Source: an uncultured Ramlibacter sp.
GTDB lineage: Bacteria; Pseudomonadota; Gammaproteobacteria; Burkholderiales; Burkholderiaceae_C
Assembly (NCBI RefSeq): GCF_936925435.1
Contig: NZ_CAKZHQ010000050.1
Span: forward strand, 1 to 64,000
DNA length: 64,000 nt
Direction of reading: 5' to 3'
Position numbers and translations under genes: made by a program. The notes below the pieces were generated by a model. That model did no database searches, was not told where the DNA came from, and was given only the letters and a program-made list of their open reading frames with translations. Below are positions 1-8,858 of this stretch, in pieces. Positions within the stretch are counted from its first letter, which is position 1. Each line of letters starts with the position of its first letter.

Positions 1-13
1 TCGTGCTCTGACT

Positions 14-175
14 CACGGCGCTTGCTCGAACAGAGCGGCCTTAGGCGCTCTGTGAGTTGCGCCGTGCGGCCGGACTACCGTGCCAGCCCAGGGAAGCCGG
101 GAGCAGAGCGCAGCGAGCGAGTGGCCGCCACACCAGCGCTCCGCAGCCCGCCCGCATGCGGCTGGGAGCGCGCCA
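14..175. repeat. Stacked inverted repeats, non-coding
   Basis: No convincing gene is seen in the first 268 bases. An outer stem pairs 14-21 (CACGGCGC) with 59-66 (GCGCCGTG) and encloses an inner hairpin pairing 31-36 (CAGAGC) with 47-52 (GCTCTG). A separate hairpin pairs 136-142 (GCGCTCC) with 165-171 (GGAGCGC). The region lies downstream of the minus-strand VWA gene, so it may serve as a termination or processing region or be part of an unrecognised structured RNA cut by the window edge. No T-tract follows the stems. Function is not known. Confidence 0.45.
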
Positions 176-178
176 CGA

Positions 179-258
179 TGGATCCCGGATCAAGTCCGGG
201 ATGACAGAGATGGGCGAATTCGGAAGCCCTGGATCCCCGCCTTCGCGGGGATGACAAG
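179..258. repeat. Two REP-like palindromes (GGATCCCGG...GGATGACA type)
   Basis: Two units sit in tandem. The first pairs CCCGGA (184-189) with TCCGGG (195-200); the second pairs CCCCGC (235-240) with GCGGGG (245-250). Each is followed by GGATGACA or GATGACA. This is the widespread proteobacterial extragenic palindrome with the GGGATGACA tail. It lies just after the stop of the VWA gene and could protect or end that minus-strand transcript. A related pair lies between ileS and ribF at 22543-22642. Confidence 0.75.
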
Positions 259-268
259 GTGGGCCCGC

Positions 269-1315
269 TCAGAGGATGCGGTTGAACCAGAGCAGCGAGA
301 GGCCGGCCGAGAGCAGGGCCAGGGCGGCGGCGGCCATGGCCAGCAGGGCGGAGACTTCGGTTTCCTTTTTCTCCACCGTCAGCCTGGAGCTGAGCGTCTC
401 GTAGACCTTCTTCAGGTCGGCCGCGGTGCCGGCGTAGAAGTACTCGGCGGCGGTTTTGCTGGCCACGGCCTTGAGCGTCTCTTCGTCCAGGCGCACGCGC
501 ATGGACCAGCCCTCGAAGCCAATCGTCTCGCCGTCCACCGTGCCTATGCCCACGGTGTAGACGCGCACGCCGCGCTCGGCCGCCAGCTTGGCTGCCTCCA
601 GCGGGTCGACACCGGTGGTGCGCTGGCCGTCGGTCAGCATGATGATGGCGGCCGAGGTGTAGGAGCCCGGCGGCACCGGCTTGAACTCTTTGAGCTCTTT
701 CTTCTCGCCGTCGATGGCGAAGCCGCGCTGGCGGTCACGACCGCCTTGCAGCTGCTGCAGGTCGATGCCCGCGTCCGGGAACAGCGTGGCCAGCGAGATC
801 ACGATGGCGTTGCCCGTGGCCGTGGCGCGCTGCATCTGGAAGCGGTCGATGGCGGTGACCAGGTCTTCGCGGTTCACCGTGGGCAGCTGCGCCACCTGGG
901 CCGAGCCGGCAAAGGCCACGATACCCACTTTCACATGGCGCGGCAGCTCGGTCAGGAAGGACTTGGCAGCGTTCTGCGCGGCGACCATGCGGTTGGGCTG
1001 CACGTCGGTGGCGCGCATGCTGCCCGAGACGTCCATCGCCAGGATGATGGTCTGCTGGGTGGAGGGCAGGGTGACCACCGCCACCGGCCGCGCCGCCGCC
1101 AGCAGCATGGCCACCAGGGCCAGCAGGAAGAGCACGGGCGGGATGTGGCGGCGCACAGACTGGCCCGGGCCCATGGCCTCGCGCACGATGGACAGCGAGG
1201 CAAAGCGCACCGCCATCTTCTTCTTGCGCCGCAGCAGCCAGACATAGAGCAGGACCAGCAGCGGCAGGGCCGCCATCAGCCACAGGGATTCGGGCCAGAG
1301 GAAGTGCATGGGCAT
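269..1315 (-). CDS. VWA domain membrane protein (BatA-like)
   Basis: 348 residues. Hydrophobic segments at about 8-28 and 58-80 precede a von Willebrand factor A domain, and a third membrane helix closes the C-terminus (about 322-345). The metal-ion adhesion motif DVSGS is at residues 95-99 and a second loop reads LTDGQ. Proteins of this type (BatA) sit with MoxR ATPases and DUF58 proteins and are thought to act in envelope stress or protein maturation. It is the last gene of a minus-strand run MoxR-DUF58-VWA, 15 bp after DUF58. An internal ATG two codons downstream (1309) is an alternative start. The second VWA gene (BatB) often found in such operons is not adjacent in this window. Confidence 0.85.
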   Translation of the reverse strand: MPMHFLWPESLWLMAALPLLVLLYVWLLRRKKKMAVRFASLSIVREAMGPGQSVRRHIPPVLFLLALVAMLLAAARPVAVVTLPSTQQTIILAMDVSGSMRATDVQPNRMVAAQNAAKSFLTELPRHVKVGIVAFAGSAQVAQLPTVNREDLVTAIDRFQMQRATATGNAIVISLATLFPDAGIDLQQLQGGRDRQRGFAIDGEKKELKEFKPVPPGSYTSAAIIMLTDGQRTTGVDPLEAAKLAAERGVRVYTVGIGTVDGETIGFEGWSMRVRLDEETLKAVASKTAAEYFYAGTAADLKKVYETLSSRLTVEKKETEVSALLAMAAAALALLSAGLSLLWFNRIL

Positions 1316-1330
1316 GGTCGTTGTCCTTGG

Positions 1331-2332
1331 CTAGGCCGCCCGCAGGTGGGCCGGCAGGCCGCCGGCGCCCATGCGCGTGCGGCGCTTGCGCATCTCGGTG
1401 AAACGGACGATGGCTTCGACCAGGTCGCCATCGGTGGACAGCTCCAGCGTGTCGACGCCGGCGCGCACCAGGGCCTCGCGCAGTTCCGCTTCGCGCTGGG
1501 CGGCGATGCGGCTGAAGCGCTTGCGAAAGCCCGGGTCACCGGTGTCCACCAGCACCTGCTCGCCCGTCTCCGCATCGCGCAAGGTCAGCAGGCCCAGGTC
1601 GGGCAGCTGCAGCTCCAGCGGATCGAGCAGGCGCACGGCCACCACCTCGTGGCGCTGCGCCAGCAGGCCCAGCGACTTTTCCCAGCCGGGCTCGGTGATG
1701 AAGTCCGACACCACGAAGATGGTGGAGCGGCGCTTGACCAGATTGGCGGCCGAATCGAGCAGGTCGCGCAGGCGCGTGGTCTGGCCTTCCACGTGGGCGG
1801 GACGCGCCTGCATGCTGTGCAAGACGTGCAGCACATGGCGGCGGCCGCCGCGCGTGGGGATGACCGTGTCCACACCGGCGCCGTAGAGCATGGCGCCGAT
1901 GCGGTTGCCGTGGCGGGTCAGCAGGCGGGCCAGCACGGCGGTGAACTCGGCCGAGACCGTGCGCTTGCGCTGCTCGCCCGAGCCGAAGTCCACCGAGGGG
2001 CTCAGGTCCAACAGGAACCAGGCCGCCATCTCGCGGTCTTCCGTGAAGACGCGCACATGGGGAATGTTCTGCCGCGCCGTGACGTTCCAGTCGATGTGGC
2101 GCACGTCGTCATGGTGCTGGTACTCGCGCAGGTCGGCCAGGTCCAGGCCGGCGCCGCGCAGCAGGGTGCGGTAGTCGCCCTGCAGCAGGCCGTCCAGGCG
2201 GCGGATGACAGTCCACTCCAGGCGGCGCAACACGCTCTCGGCCGCCGCAGCGGGAACCGGCAGCGGGATGGCCTGCGCCGGGCTGGCGGCTTCGCCGCCG
2301 CCGGCGCCGAATTTACGCAGCCAGTTTTTCAT
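1331..2332 (-). CDS. DUF58 domain protein
   Basis: 333 residues. The N-terminal third carries the DUF58 signature around EYQHHDDVRHIDWNVTAR, followed by a VWA-like fold with FLLDLSPS. No signal peptide is evident. DUF58 proteins are regular partners of MoxR AAA ATPases, probably as part of a chaperone-like assembly; the biochemical role is not settled. The start overlaps the end of the MoxR gene by 20 bp, which suggests translational coupling, and the VWA gene follows directly. Confidence 0.85.
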   Translation of the reverse strand: MKNWLRKFGAGGGEAASPAQAIPLPVPAAAAESVLRRLEWTVIRRLDGLLQGDYRTLLRGAGLDLADLREYQHHDDVRHIDWNVTARQNIPHVRVFTEDREMAAWFLLDLSPSVDFGSGEQRKRTVSAEFTAVLARLLTRHGNRIGAMLYGAGVDTVIPTRGGRRHVLHVLHSMQARPAHVEGQTTRLRDLLDSAANLVKRRSTIFVVSDFITEPGWEKSLGLLAQRHEVVAVRLLDPLELQLPDLGLLTLRDAETGEQVLVDTGDPGFRKRFSRIAAQREAELREALVRAGVDTLELSTDGDLVEAIVRFTEMRKRRTRMGAGGLPAHLRAA

Positions 2333-3320
2333 GTTCCAGCGGGCGCGCCGGCGCAGGGATCTTGGCCATGATCTTGCCGATCAGCGCGTCCGCGCTCAGG
2401 CCCTCGGACAGCGCTTCATAAGACAGCACCAGGCGATGGCGCAGCACGTCGGGCACCAGGTCGGTCATGTCTTCCGGCAGCGCATAGGTGCGGCCGCGCA
2501 GCATGGCCAGGGCGCGCGCGCCTTCCACCAGGTTGATGGTGGCGCGCGGGCTGGCGCCGAAGGTGATGTACTTGCCCATGTCCTTGATGCCGTGCTTTTC
2601 CGGCGTGCGCGTGGCCGAGACCAGCTTGACGGCGTACTGCGCCAGGGAGGGATCGACATAGACGCGGCGGCATTCCATCTGCAGGGCAGCCAACTGCTCG
2701 GTGGTGGCCACCGCTGACACGTGGACGGCCGGGCCGGTGACGCGCTCGACGATGACGTATTCCTCTTCGTCGGTCGGGTAGTCGACCAGCACCTTCATCA
2801 TGAAGCGGTCGACCTGGGCTTCGGGCAGGGGGTAGGTGCCCTCCGTTTCGATCGGGTTTTGCGTGGCCATCACCAGGAAGGGACTGGGCACCTTGTGGGT
2901 CTCGCCGGCGATGGTCACCTGGCGTTCCTGCATCACCTCCAGCAGGGCGCTCTGCACCTTGGCCGGTGCGCGGTTGATTTCGTCGGCCAGCAGCAGGTTG
3001 GTGAACACCGGACCCAGCGAGGTGCTGAACTCGCCGTTCTTCTGGTTGTAGATGCGCGTGCCCACCAGGTCGGCCGGCACCAGGTCGGGCGTGAACTGGA
3101 TGCGCTTGAACTGGCCGCGGATGGTGTTTGCCAGGGTCTTGACGGTCAGGGTCTTGGCCAGGCCGGGCACGCCTTCGACCAGCAGGTGGCCCTGCGCCAG
3201 GATGGCAACCATCACGCGCTCGAGAAAACGGTCCTGGCCGACCACCACGCGCTTGACCTCGTAGAGGATCTGTTCCATCAGCTTGGCGGTGTCACTGTCC
3301 TGGCGGGTGGTCTGGTCCAT
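2313..3320 (-). CDS. MoxR family AAA ATPase
   Basis: 335 residues, the usual MoxR length. Walker A is GVPGLAKT (residues 50-57), Walker B is LLLADEINRAP, and sensor segments include MATQNPIETEGTYPLPEAQ. It is a cytoplasmic AAA+ ATPase that likely works with the DUF58 and VWA proteins encoded immediately downstream. It follows the trypsin-like protease gene by 24 bp, so the four genes probably form one minus-strand operon, perhaps an envelope-stress unit. The operon link is inferred from spacing. Confidence 0.92.
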   Translation of the reverse strand: MDQTTRQDSDTAKLMEQILYEVKRVVVGQDRFLERVMVAILAQGHLLVEGVPGLAKTLTVKTLANTIRGQFKRIQFTPDLVPADLVGTRIYNQKNGEFSTSLGPVFTNLLLADEINRAPAKVQSALLEVMQERQVTIAGETHKVPSPFLVMATQNPIETEGTYPLPEAQVDRFMMKVLVDYPTDEEEYVIVERVTGPAVHVSAVATTEQLAALQMECRRVYVDPSLAQYAVKLVSATRTPEKHGIKDMGKYITFGASPRATINLVEGARALAMLRGRTYALPEDMTDLVPDVLRHRLVLSYEALSEGLSADALIGKIMAKIPAPARPLEHEKLAA

Positions 3321-3344
3321 GGTGTCCTGTGGGGAGGTGGGGGT

Positions 3345-4343
3345 TTAGAAAGGCGGCAGGCCTGCCGCGGACGCGGCGTTCTCGATGGGCACGGCAAAGC
3401 CTATGCCCAGGAAGGTGCGGGCCGAGGTGGGGTTGAGGATGGCGGTGACGATGCCCACCACCTCGCCGTCCATGGTGACCAGAGGGCCGCCGGAGTTGCC
3501 GGGGTTGGCGGCGGCGTCGAACTGGATCAGGTTCTTCATCTCCTGCTTGCCCTCGGGTGAGCGGAACACGCGCTTGAGGCCCGAGACAATGCCGGCTGAA
3601 GCGGAGGGCCCGATGCCGAAGGGAAAGCCCACGGCCAGCACCTTGTCGCCGGGCGCCAGATCGCTGGTCGAGCGCATGGTGGCGGCGATCATGTCGTCGG
3701 GAATCTTCTGGGCCTGCAGCACGGCCAGGTCGTTCTCGGGCTGGGCGCCGGTGATGGTGGCCGTGGCCTCCAGGCCGTCGTGGAAGATGACCTTGATGCG
3801 GTCGGCGCCGGACACCACGTGCAGGTTGGTCAGGATCACGCCCTTGTCGATGATGACCACGCCCGTGCCCACGCCGTGCTCGACCTCGTCGTCCTCGCCG
3901 GCCTTGGCCACCTCCTGTGCTTCGGTCGGCTTGGGCTTGGCGCCGCCCTTGGGCAGGCCGGCCGCCTTCTCGGCCTCCTTGAGCCGGCTCTTCTTGACGT
4001 AGCTGATGACCCGCACCACCGAGGGCCGGATGTTCTCGTAGGCCCGCGCGTACTCCGAGGGCATGACCTGGGTTTCCATGGTCTTGAGAACGGCGGCGTT
4101 GATGTCGTCCTGGGTCAGCTTGCGCTGGCCCGTGCGCAGGCCCAGCGCAACGCTCACGGCCAGCAAGATGGCCAGCAGGGCGATGGCCGACCACAGAAGG
4201 CCGGGGCTGTTGGGGGAGATGCGGGGCAGGAAGCGCCAGCGGCGGGCCGGCGCGGCCGTGGTGGGACCGGGGTCTGCTGCCTGAGGGGGGGCCTCGGCCG
4301 CAGGGCCCGGGCGGCTGGAGCTGTAGAGGGCTGGCCTGCGCAT
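3345..4343 (-). CDS. Membrane-anchored S1C (DegP/DegS-like) serine protease
   Basis: 332 residues from the ATG at 4343, preceded by AGGTGA; a longer reading from 4400 lacks this site. A proline-rich cytoplasmic segment is followed by one membrane helix (about 47-68), then a trypsin fold with the full triad: His175 (TNLHVV), Asp205 (ENDLAVL) and Ser284 (NPGNSGGP). A charged insert (about 120-155) lies before the catalytic domain. There is no PDZ domain at the C-terminus. Expected role: inner-membrane protease facing the periplasm. It heads the MoxR-DUF58-VWA run. Compare the homologue at 49610-50626, which has lost two triad residues. Confidence 0.85.
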   Translation of the reverse strand: MRRPALYSSSRPGPAAEAPPQAADPGPTTAAPARRWRFLPRISPNSPGLLWSAIALLAILLAVSVALGLRTGQRKLTQDDINAAVLKTMETQVMPSEYARAYENIRPSVVRVISYVKKSRLKEAEKAAGLPKGGAKPKPTEAQEVAKAGEDDEVEHGVGTGVVIIDKGVILTNLHVVSGADRIKVIFHDGLEATATITGAQPENDLAVLQAQKIPDDMIAATMRSTSDLAPGDKVLAVGFPFGIGPSASAGIVSGLKRVFRSPEGKQEMKNLIQFDAAANPGNSGGPLVTMDGEVVGIVTAILNPTSARTFLGIGFAVPIENAASAAGLPPF

Positions 4344-4441
4344 CCGTTCACCTTGAAAAACTGCGGGGAAACAAGGGAAAGCGAAAGCGCACGGTAGCAC
4401 GGTTTTCGCGGCCCTGCACGTCCTTGCGGCATCATCGCCGC

Positions 4442-5263
4442 ATGACAGCCTGGATCGACACCCACTGCCACCTGGACGCGCCGGAATTCGACGCCGACAG
4501 GGCGGCTGTGCGCCACGCGGCGGCCGCCGCCGGTGTGGTCCATTGCGTGCTCCCGGCAGTGAATGCCGGCAATTTCGACGTGGTGCGGGAATTGGCCCAC
4601 CAGAGCGACTACAGCTACGCGCTGGGCATCCACCCGCTGTGCACCGGCACGGCGCAGGAGTCAGATCTGGCGGTTCTCGATGGTCTGCTGGCCCGGCACA
4701 GGGACGACCCGCGCCTGGTGGCGGTGGGCGAGATCGGGCTGGACTACTTCGTGGCCGGCCTGGATGCCCAGCGCCAGGAACTTTTTTACCGCGAGCAACT
4801 GCTGCTGGCGCAGCGCCATGGCCTGCCGGTGATCCTGCATGTGCGGCGCTCGGCCGACCGCCTGCTCAAGCAGCTGCGCCAGATCCCGGTGACCGGCATC
4901 GCCCACGCCTTCAACGGCAGCGAGCAGCAGGCGCAGGAGTTCTTGCGGCTGGGCTTCAAGCTGGGCTTTGGCGGCACGGTGACCTATGAGCGCTCGCTGC
5001 AGATCCGCCGGCTGGCGTCCAGCCTGCCGCTGGACGCCATCGTGATGGAAACCGACGCGCCCGACATCCCGCCGCACTGGCTGTACCGCACGGCGCAGGA
5101 ACGCGAGGCAGGCCGGCCCCAGGGCCGCAACGCACCCTCGGAGCTGCCTGCCATCGGCGCCGTGCTGGCCCAGCTGCGCGGCATCAGCGCCGGTGAGCTG
5201 GCGCAGGCCACCACCCGCAACGCGCTGGAAGCGCTGCCGCGCCTGCGCGCGCTGCTGGCCTAA
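4442..5263 (+). CDS. TatD family metal-dependent hydrolase
   Basis: 273 residues. The TIM-barrel hydrolase motifs are all present: DTHCHLD near the start, GEIGLDYF, a histidine in LHVRRSADRL, and METDAPDIPP near the C-terminus. TatD-family enzymes are metal-dependent nucleases or hydrolases. The ATG at 4442 is chosen because the protein begins just before the DTHCHLD motif. Its stop codon overlaps the stop of the convergent MscS gene by four bases (5260-5263), so there is no room for a separate terminator. Confidence 0.9.
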   Translation: MTAWIDTHCHLDAPEFDADRAAVRHAAAAAGVVHCVLPAVNAGNFDVVRELAHQSDYSYALGIHPLCTGTAQESDLAVLDGLLARHRDDPRLVAVGEIGLDYFVAGLDAQRQELFYREQLLLAQRHGLPVILHVRRSADRLLKQLRQIPVTGIAHAFNGSEQQAQEFLRLGFKLGFGGTVTYERSLQIRRLASSLPLDAIVMETDAPDIPPHWLYRTAQEREAGRPQGRNAPSELPAIGAVLAQLRGISAGELAQATTRNALEALPRLRALLA

Positions 5264-6075
5264 CGCTCCATGGAGCGCTGCACCGTCGGCGTTTCCGGCG
5301 TCGGGTAGCCGGCCGCGCCGAAGGTGTCGACGATGGCCTTGTGGGTGTCGAAATACACCTGCCAGTAGTGGCTGGTGTGGGTGTAGGGCCGCACGGCCAG
5401 CAGCGGCCCTTCCGGCGTGAACTGCAGGATCTCGATGTCCGGCGCGGGCGTCGCGGCCACGTTGGGGATCTTGGTGATGGCGCCCCGCAGCCGGGCCATG
5501 GCGTCATGCACATCGACGCCATTGGCCACCTTGGCCGTGGTGTCGACCCGGCGCGCCGGCAGGGTGCTGTAGTTCTGGATGTTGTCGGACCGCACCTTGT
5601 TGTTGGCCACCAGTACCGTCACGCCGTCGCCCGTCACCAAGGTGGTGCCGAACAGGCCCAGCTCGGTGACCTGGCCGCTGGTGCCGCCCACCATCACGAT
5701 GTCGCCCACCTTGTAGGGCCGCAGCACCTGCAGGAAGACGCCGGCGGCAAAGTGGGTCAGCAGGCCGCCCCAGGCCGTGCCGATGGCCAGGCCGGCGCCG
5801 GCCAGCAGGGCCGCGAACGAGGTGGTCTTGACGCCGAAGATGTCCAGCAGGGCCAGCACCAGCAGCACGTTCAGGCCGATGCTGATGATGGACGCCAGGT
5901 AGATGATCAGCGTCTCGTCCAGCTTCTTGCCGCGCCGCATCCCCGCCTTGAGCAGCCGGCCGGCCAGGCCGATCGCCCAGCGGCCGACGATCCAGACGGC
6001 CAGCGCGCCCAGCACCTTGAGGCCGAAATCCACCCCTTGCGTGCTCAGGAAGGTCCAGACAACTTCGGTGTTCAC
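5260..6075 (-). CDS. Small mechanosensitive ion channel (MscS family)
   Basis: 271 residues from a GTG start at 6075 with GGAGCA just upstream; the open frame extends further but the extension lacks family character. Three hydrophobic helices occupy the N-terminal 110 residues. The pore-lining type segment is rich in Gly and Ala (LLAGAGLAIGTAWGGLLTHF). The MscS beta domain follows (VGDIVMVGGTSGQVTELG). It is an inner-membrane channel that opens under hypo-osmotic tension. It converges on tatD with overlapping stops. Confidence 0.88.
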   Translation of the reverse strand: MNTEVVWTFLSTQGVDFGLKVLGALAVWIVGRWAIGLAGRLLKAGMRRGKKLDETLIIYLASIISIGLNVLLVLALLDIFGVKTTSFAALLAGAGLAIGTAWGGLLTHFAAGVFLQVLRPYKVGDIVMVGGTSGQVTELGLFGTTLVTGDGVTVLVANNKVRSDNIQNYSTLPARRVDTTAKVANGVDVHDAMARLRGAITKIPNVAATPAPDIEILQFTPEGPLLAVRPYTHTSHYWQVYFDTHKAIVDTFGAAGYPTPETPTVQRSMER

Positions 6076-6150
6076 AGCGTGCTCCGGGCAATGCAAAGGG
6101 CCGATTCTGCAGCAGGGGTCGGCCCGGCGCTGGCTACACTTTGCACATCC

Positions 6151-6924
6151 ATGGCCCACAAATCCGCAAGCGCGCAGCGCCCGTCCCCGCTGCCCGAAGT
6201 CAATTTCTCGGACTATGGCGACATCCGCTACCTGCACCTGGGCACAGAATGGGTGCAGGGCTCGATGCTGCTGGATGCGCCTTATGACATCGAGCTCGAA
6301 TACGTCCAGCGCATGATGGCCTGGCTGCTGTTCACCGAGCCGGCCGGCGTCGCCAAGCGGCATTCCATGCAGCTGGGCCTGGGCGCCGCATCCCTGACCA
6401 AGTTCTGCCGCAAGAAGCTGCGCATGAAGACCACCGCCATCGAACTCAATCCGCAGGTGGTGGCGGCCTGCAGGCTGTGGTTCAAATTGCCGGCCGACGA
6501 CACCCTGCTGTCGGTGGTGCTGGGCGACGCCGCCGAAGTGGCGGCGCACACGCACTGGCGCGGCGCCATCGATGCCCTGCAGGTCGACCTGTACGACCAC
6601 GAGGCGGCCGCGCCGGTGCTCGACAGCGAGGCCTTCTATGCCGACTGCCGCAGCCTGCTGACCGAGGACGGCTGCATGACGGTCAATCTGTTCGGCCGCT
6701 CCTCCAGCTACAGCAAGAGCCTGGACAAGATCGCCGCGGCCTTCGGCGAGGCATCGGTCTGGGCCTTCAAGCCGACGCGCGAGGGCAACACCGTGGTGCT
6801 GGCACTGCGCACACCGCAGCGGCCCACGCGCACCGAACTTGCCGAACGGGCGCAAACCATCCAGACTCGCTGGGGCCTGCCGGCCCCCAAGTGGCTGCGG
6901 GTCTTCAAACCCATGCAATCCTGA
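6151..6924 (+). CDS. Spermidine synthase-like methyltransferase-fold protein
   Basis: 257 residues from the ATG at 6151. The Rossmann-like SAM/polyamine synthase fold is visible (QLGLGAASLTKF for the glycine-rich loop, TAIELNPQVVAACR for the acidic strand end, DALQVDLYDHEA). It is like the short spermidine-synthase-like proteins common in Burkholderiales; whether it makes spermidine cannot be told from sequence, and no adenosylmethionine decarboxylase gene is nearby. Its TGA overlaps the ATG of the GspE-type gene by one base (TGATG), implying coupled translation. Confidence 0.75.
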   Translation: MAHKSASAQRPSPLPEVNFSDYGDIRYLHLGTEWVQGSMLLDAPYDIELEYVQRMMAWLLFTEPAGVAKRHSMQLGLGAASLTKFCRKKLRMKTTAIELNPQVVAACRLWFKLPADDTLLSVVLGDAAEVAAHTHWRGAIDALQVDLYDHEAAAPVLDSEAFYADCRSLLTEDGCMTVNLFGRSSSYSKSLDKIAAAFGEASVWAFKPTREGNTVVLALRTPQRPTRTELAERAQTIQTRWGLPAPKWLRVFKPMQS

Positions 6925-8723
6925 TGACCGCCGTCAGCCAGCCCAAACCCAGGCCAGGTGCCCACGCCCCCTACCAGGGGCTGCTGGACTGGCGCCTGAT
7001 GGTCCAGTGGCTGGCCGAGGACGGCGTGATCTCGGCCGAGGAAGCCAGGCGCACGGTGGCGCGCTGCTCGCAGGGCGAGAGCGCCCAGCACCCGCTGGTG
7101 CGGCTGGCCTCGGTGGCCATGGAGCGCGCCAGCGATGGCAAGCCGCTGGACATCGAGGCCCTGACCCAGTACGTCGCCGGCCGCGCCGGCCTGGAGTACA
7201 TGCGCATCGACCCGCTGCGGGTGGACGTGGGCAAGGTGGCCGACATCATGACCGCGGTTTATGCCGAGCGCCGCCGAGTGCTGCCGGTGCAGGTCACGGG
7301 CTCGCAGGCGGTGGTGGCCACGGCCGAACCCTTCATCACCGACTGGGTCAGCGAAGTGGAGCGCCAGTCCAAGCGCAGCGTGCGCCGCGTGGTGGCCAAT
7401 CCGCTGGACATCCACCGCTTCACCGCCGAATTCTTCGCTCTGGCCAAGTCGGTCAAGGCGGCCCAGAAAGGCGGCGGCAACGCGGCTGCCGCCAGCTTCG
7501 AGCAGCTGGTCGAGCTGGGCAAGAACAAGCAGCTCGACGCCAACGACCAGGGTGTGGTCAAGGTGGTGGATTGGCTGTGGCAGTACGCCTTCGACTCGCG
7601 CGCCAGCGACATCCACCTGGAGCCGCGGCGCGAGCAGGGCGTGATCCGCTTTCGCATCGACGGCATCCTGCACCCGGTCTACCAGATGCCCATCGGCGTG
7701 ATGACGGCGATGACGGCGCGCATCAAGCTGCTGGGCCGCATGGACATCATGGAAAAGCGCCGTCCGCAGGACGGCCGCATCAAGACGCGCAACCCGCGCG
7801 GCGACGAGATCGAGATGCGCCTGTCGACCCTGCCCACCGCCTTCGGCGAGAAGATGGTGATGCGCATCTTCGACCCCGACACCGCCGTCAAGGACCTGGA
7901 CGCGCTGGGCTTCGCGCCGCACGACGCGCAGCGCTGGGAGGCGCTGGTCAAGCGCCCGCACGGCATCATCCTGGTGACCGGCCCGACAGGCTCGGGCAAG
8001 ACCAGCACGCTGTATTCGACGCTCAAGCGGGTGGCGACCGAGGAGGTCAACGTCAGCACGGTCGAAGACCCGATCGAGATGATCCAGCCGGCCTTCAACC
8101 AGACCCAGGTGCAGCCGCAGCTGGACTTCAACTTCGCCGAAGGCCTGCGCGCCCTGATGCGCCAGGACCCCGACATCATCATGGTCGGCGAGATCCGCGA
8201 CCTGGCCACCGCCGAGATGGCGGTGCAGGCGGCGCTGACCGGCCACCTGGTGTTCTCCACCCTGCACACCAACGACGCGCCCTCGGCCATCACCCGCCTG
8301 ATGGAGCTGGGCATTCCGTCCTACCTGATCAACGCCACCGTGCTGGGCGTGCTGGCCCAGCGCCTGGTGCGCACCCTGTGCAAGCAGTGCCGCGAAAGCG
8401 ACCCCGAGGCTTCGCGCGCGGAGCTCGACGAGATCGTCAAGCCCTGGAAGATCAGCGGCAGCTACCGGCCCTTCAAGCCGGTGGGTTGCGTGGACTGCCG
8501 CATGACCGGCTTCATGGGCCGCATGGGCCTGTACGAGCTGCTCACGGTGACCGAGGCCTTCAAGGGCCAGATCACCAAGGAGCCTTCGATCGAGGCCTTG
8601 CGCCGCCAGGCCGTGGCCGACGGCATGCGGCCGCTGCGGCTGGCCGGCGCGTTGCGCGTGGCCGAAGGCACGACCGTTCTGGAAGAAGTGCTGACGGCGA
8701 CACCGCCGCTCGAGCAAACCTAG
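6924..8723 (+). CDS. GspE/PulE family secretion or pilus ATPase, stand-alone
   Basis: 599 residues. An N-terminal GspE/MshE-type domain precedes the ATPase core, which has Walker A GPTGSGKTS, an Asp box, Walker B (DPDIIMVGEIRD) and a His box (GHLVFSTLHTNDAPSA). Two C-x2-C pairs (CKQC and CVDC) form the zinc-binding element of GspE and PilB ATPases. No other type II secretion or type IV pilus gene lies in this window, so its machine is encoded elsewhere. The start overlaps the stop of the spermidine-synthase-like gene. Confidence 0.88.
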   Translation: MTAVSQPKPRPGAHAPYQGLLDWRLMVQWLAEDGVISAEEARRTVARCSQGESAQHPLVRLASVAMERASDGKPLDIEALTQYVAGRAGLEYMRIDPLRVDVGKVADIMTAVYAERRRVLPVQVTGSQAVVATAEPFITDWVSEVERQSKRSVRRVVANPLDIHRFTAEFFALAKSVKAAQKGGGNAAAASFEQLVELGKNKQLDANDQGVVKVVDWLWQYAFDSRASDIHLEPRREQGVIRFRIDGILHPVYQMPIGVMTAMTARIKLLGRMDIMEKRRPQDGRIKTRNPRGDEIEMRLSTLPTAFGEKMVMRIFDPDTAVKDLDALGFAPHDAQRWEALVKRPHGIILVTGPTGSGKTSTLYSTLKRVATEEVNVSTVEDPIEMIQPAFNQTQVQPQLDFNFAEGLRALMRQDPDIIMVGEIRDLATAEMAVQAALTGHLVFSTLHTNDAPSAITRLMELGIPSYLINATVLGVLAQRLVRTLCKQCRESDPEASRAELDEIVKPWKISGSYRPFKPVGCVDCRMTGFMGRMGLYELLTVTEAFKGQITKEPSIEALRRQAVADGMRPLRLAGALRVAEGTTVLEEVLTATPPLEQT

Positions 8724-8858
8724 GGTTTCCACCCGTGGTTTCCACATGGCGCAGGTCAGGGGCTGGTCAGCGCTGCTGGAATAGGTGAAATCCACATCGG
8801 CCCGGTGCGGCATCCCCGTGACAATCGCCCGTCGAAATCCTTTTCGAGGAGATAACAC

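Noticed and set aside
80..2371. Long plus-strand open frame of 763 codons opposite the MoxR/DUF58/VWA genes
   Set aside because: It is antisense to three clear minus-strand genes; its product is His/Gln/Arg-rich without domains. This is a typical GC-rich shadow frame.
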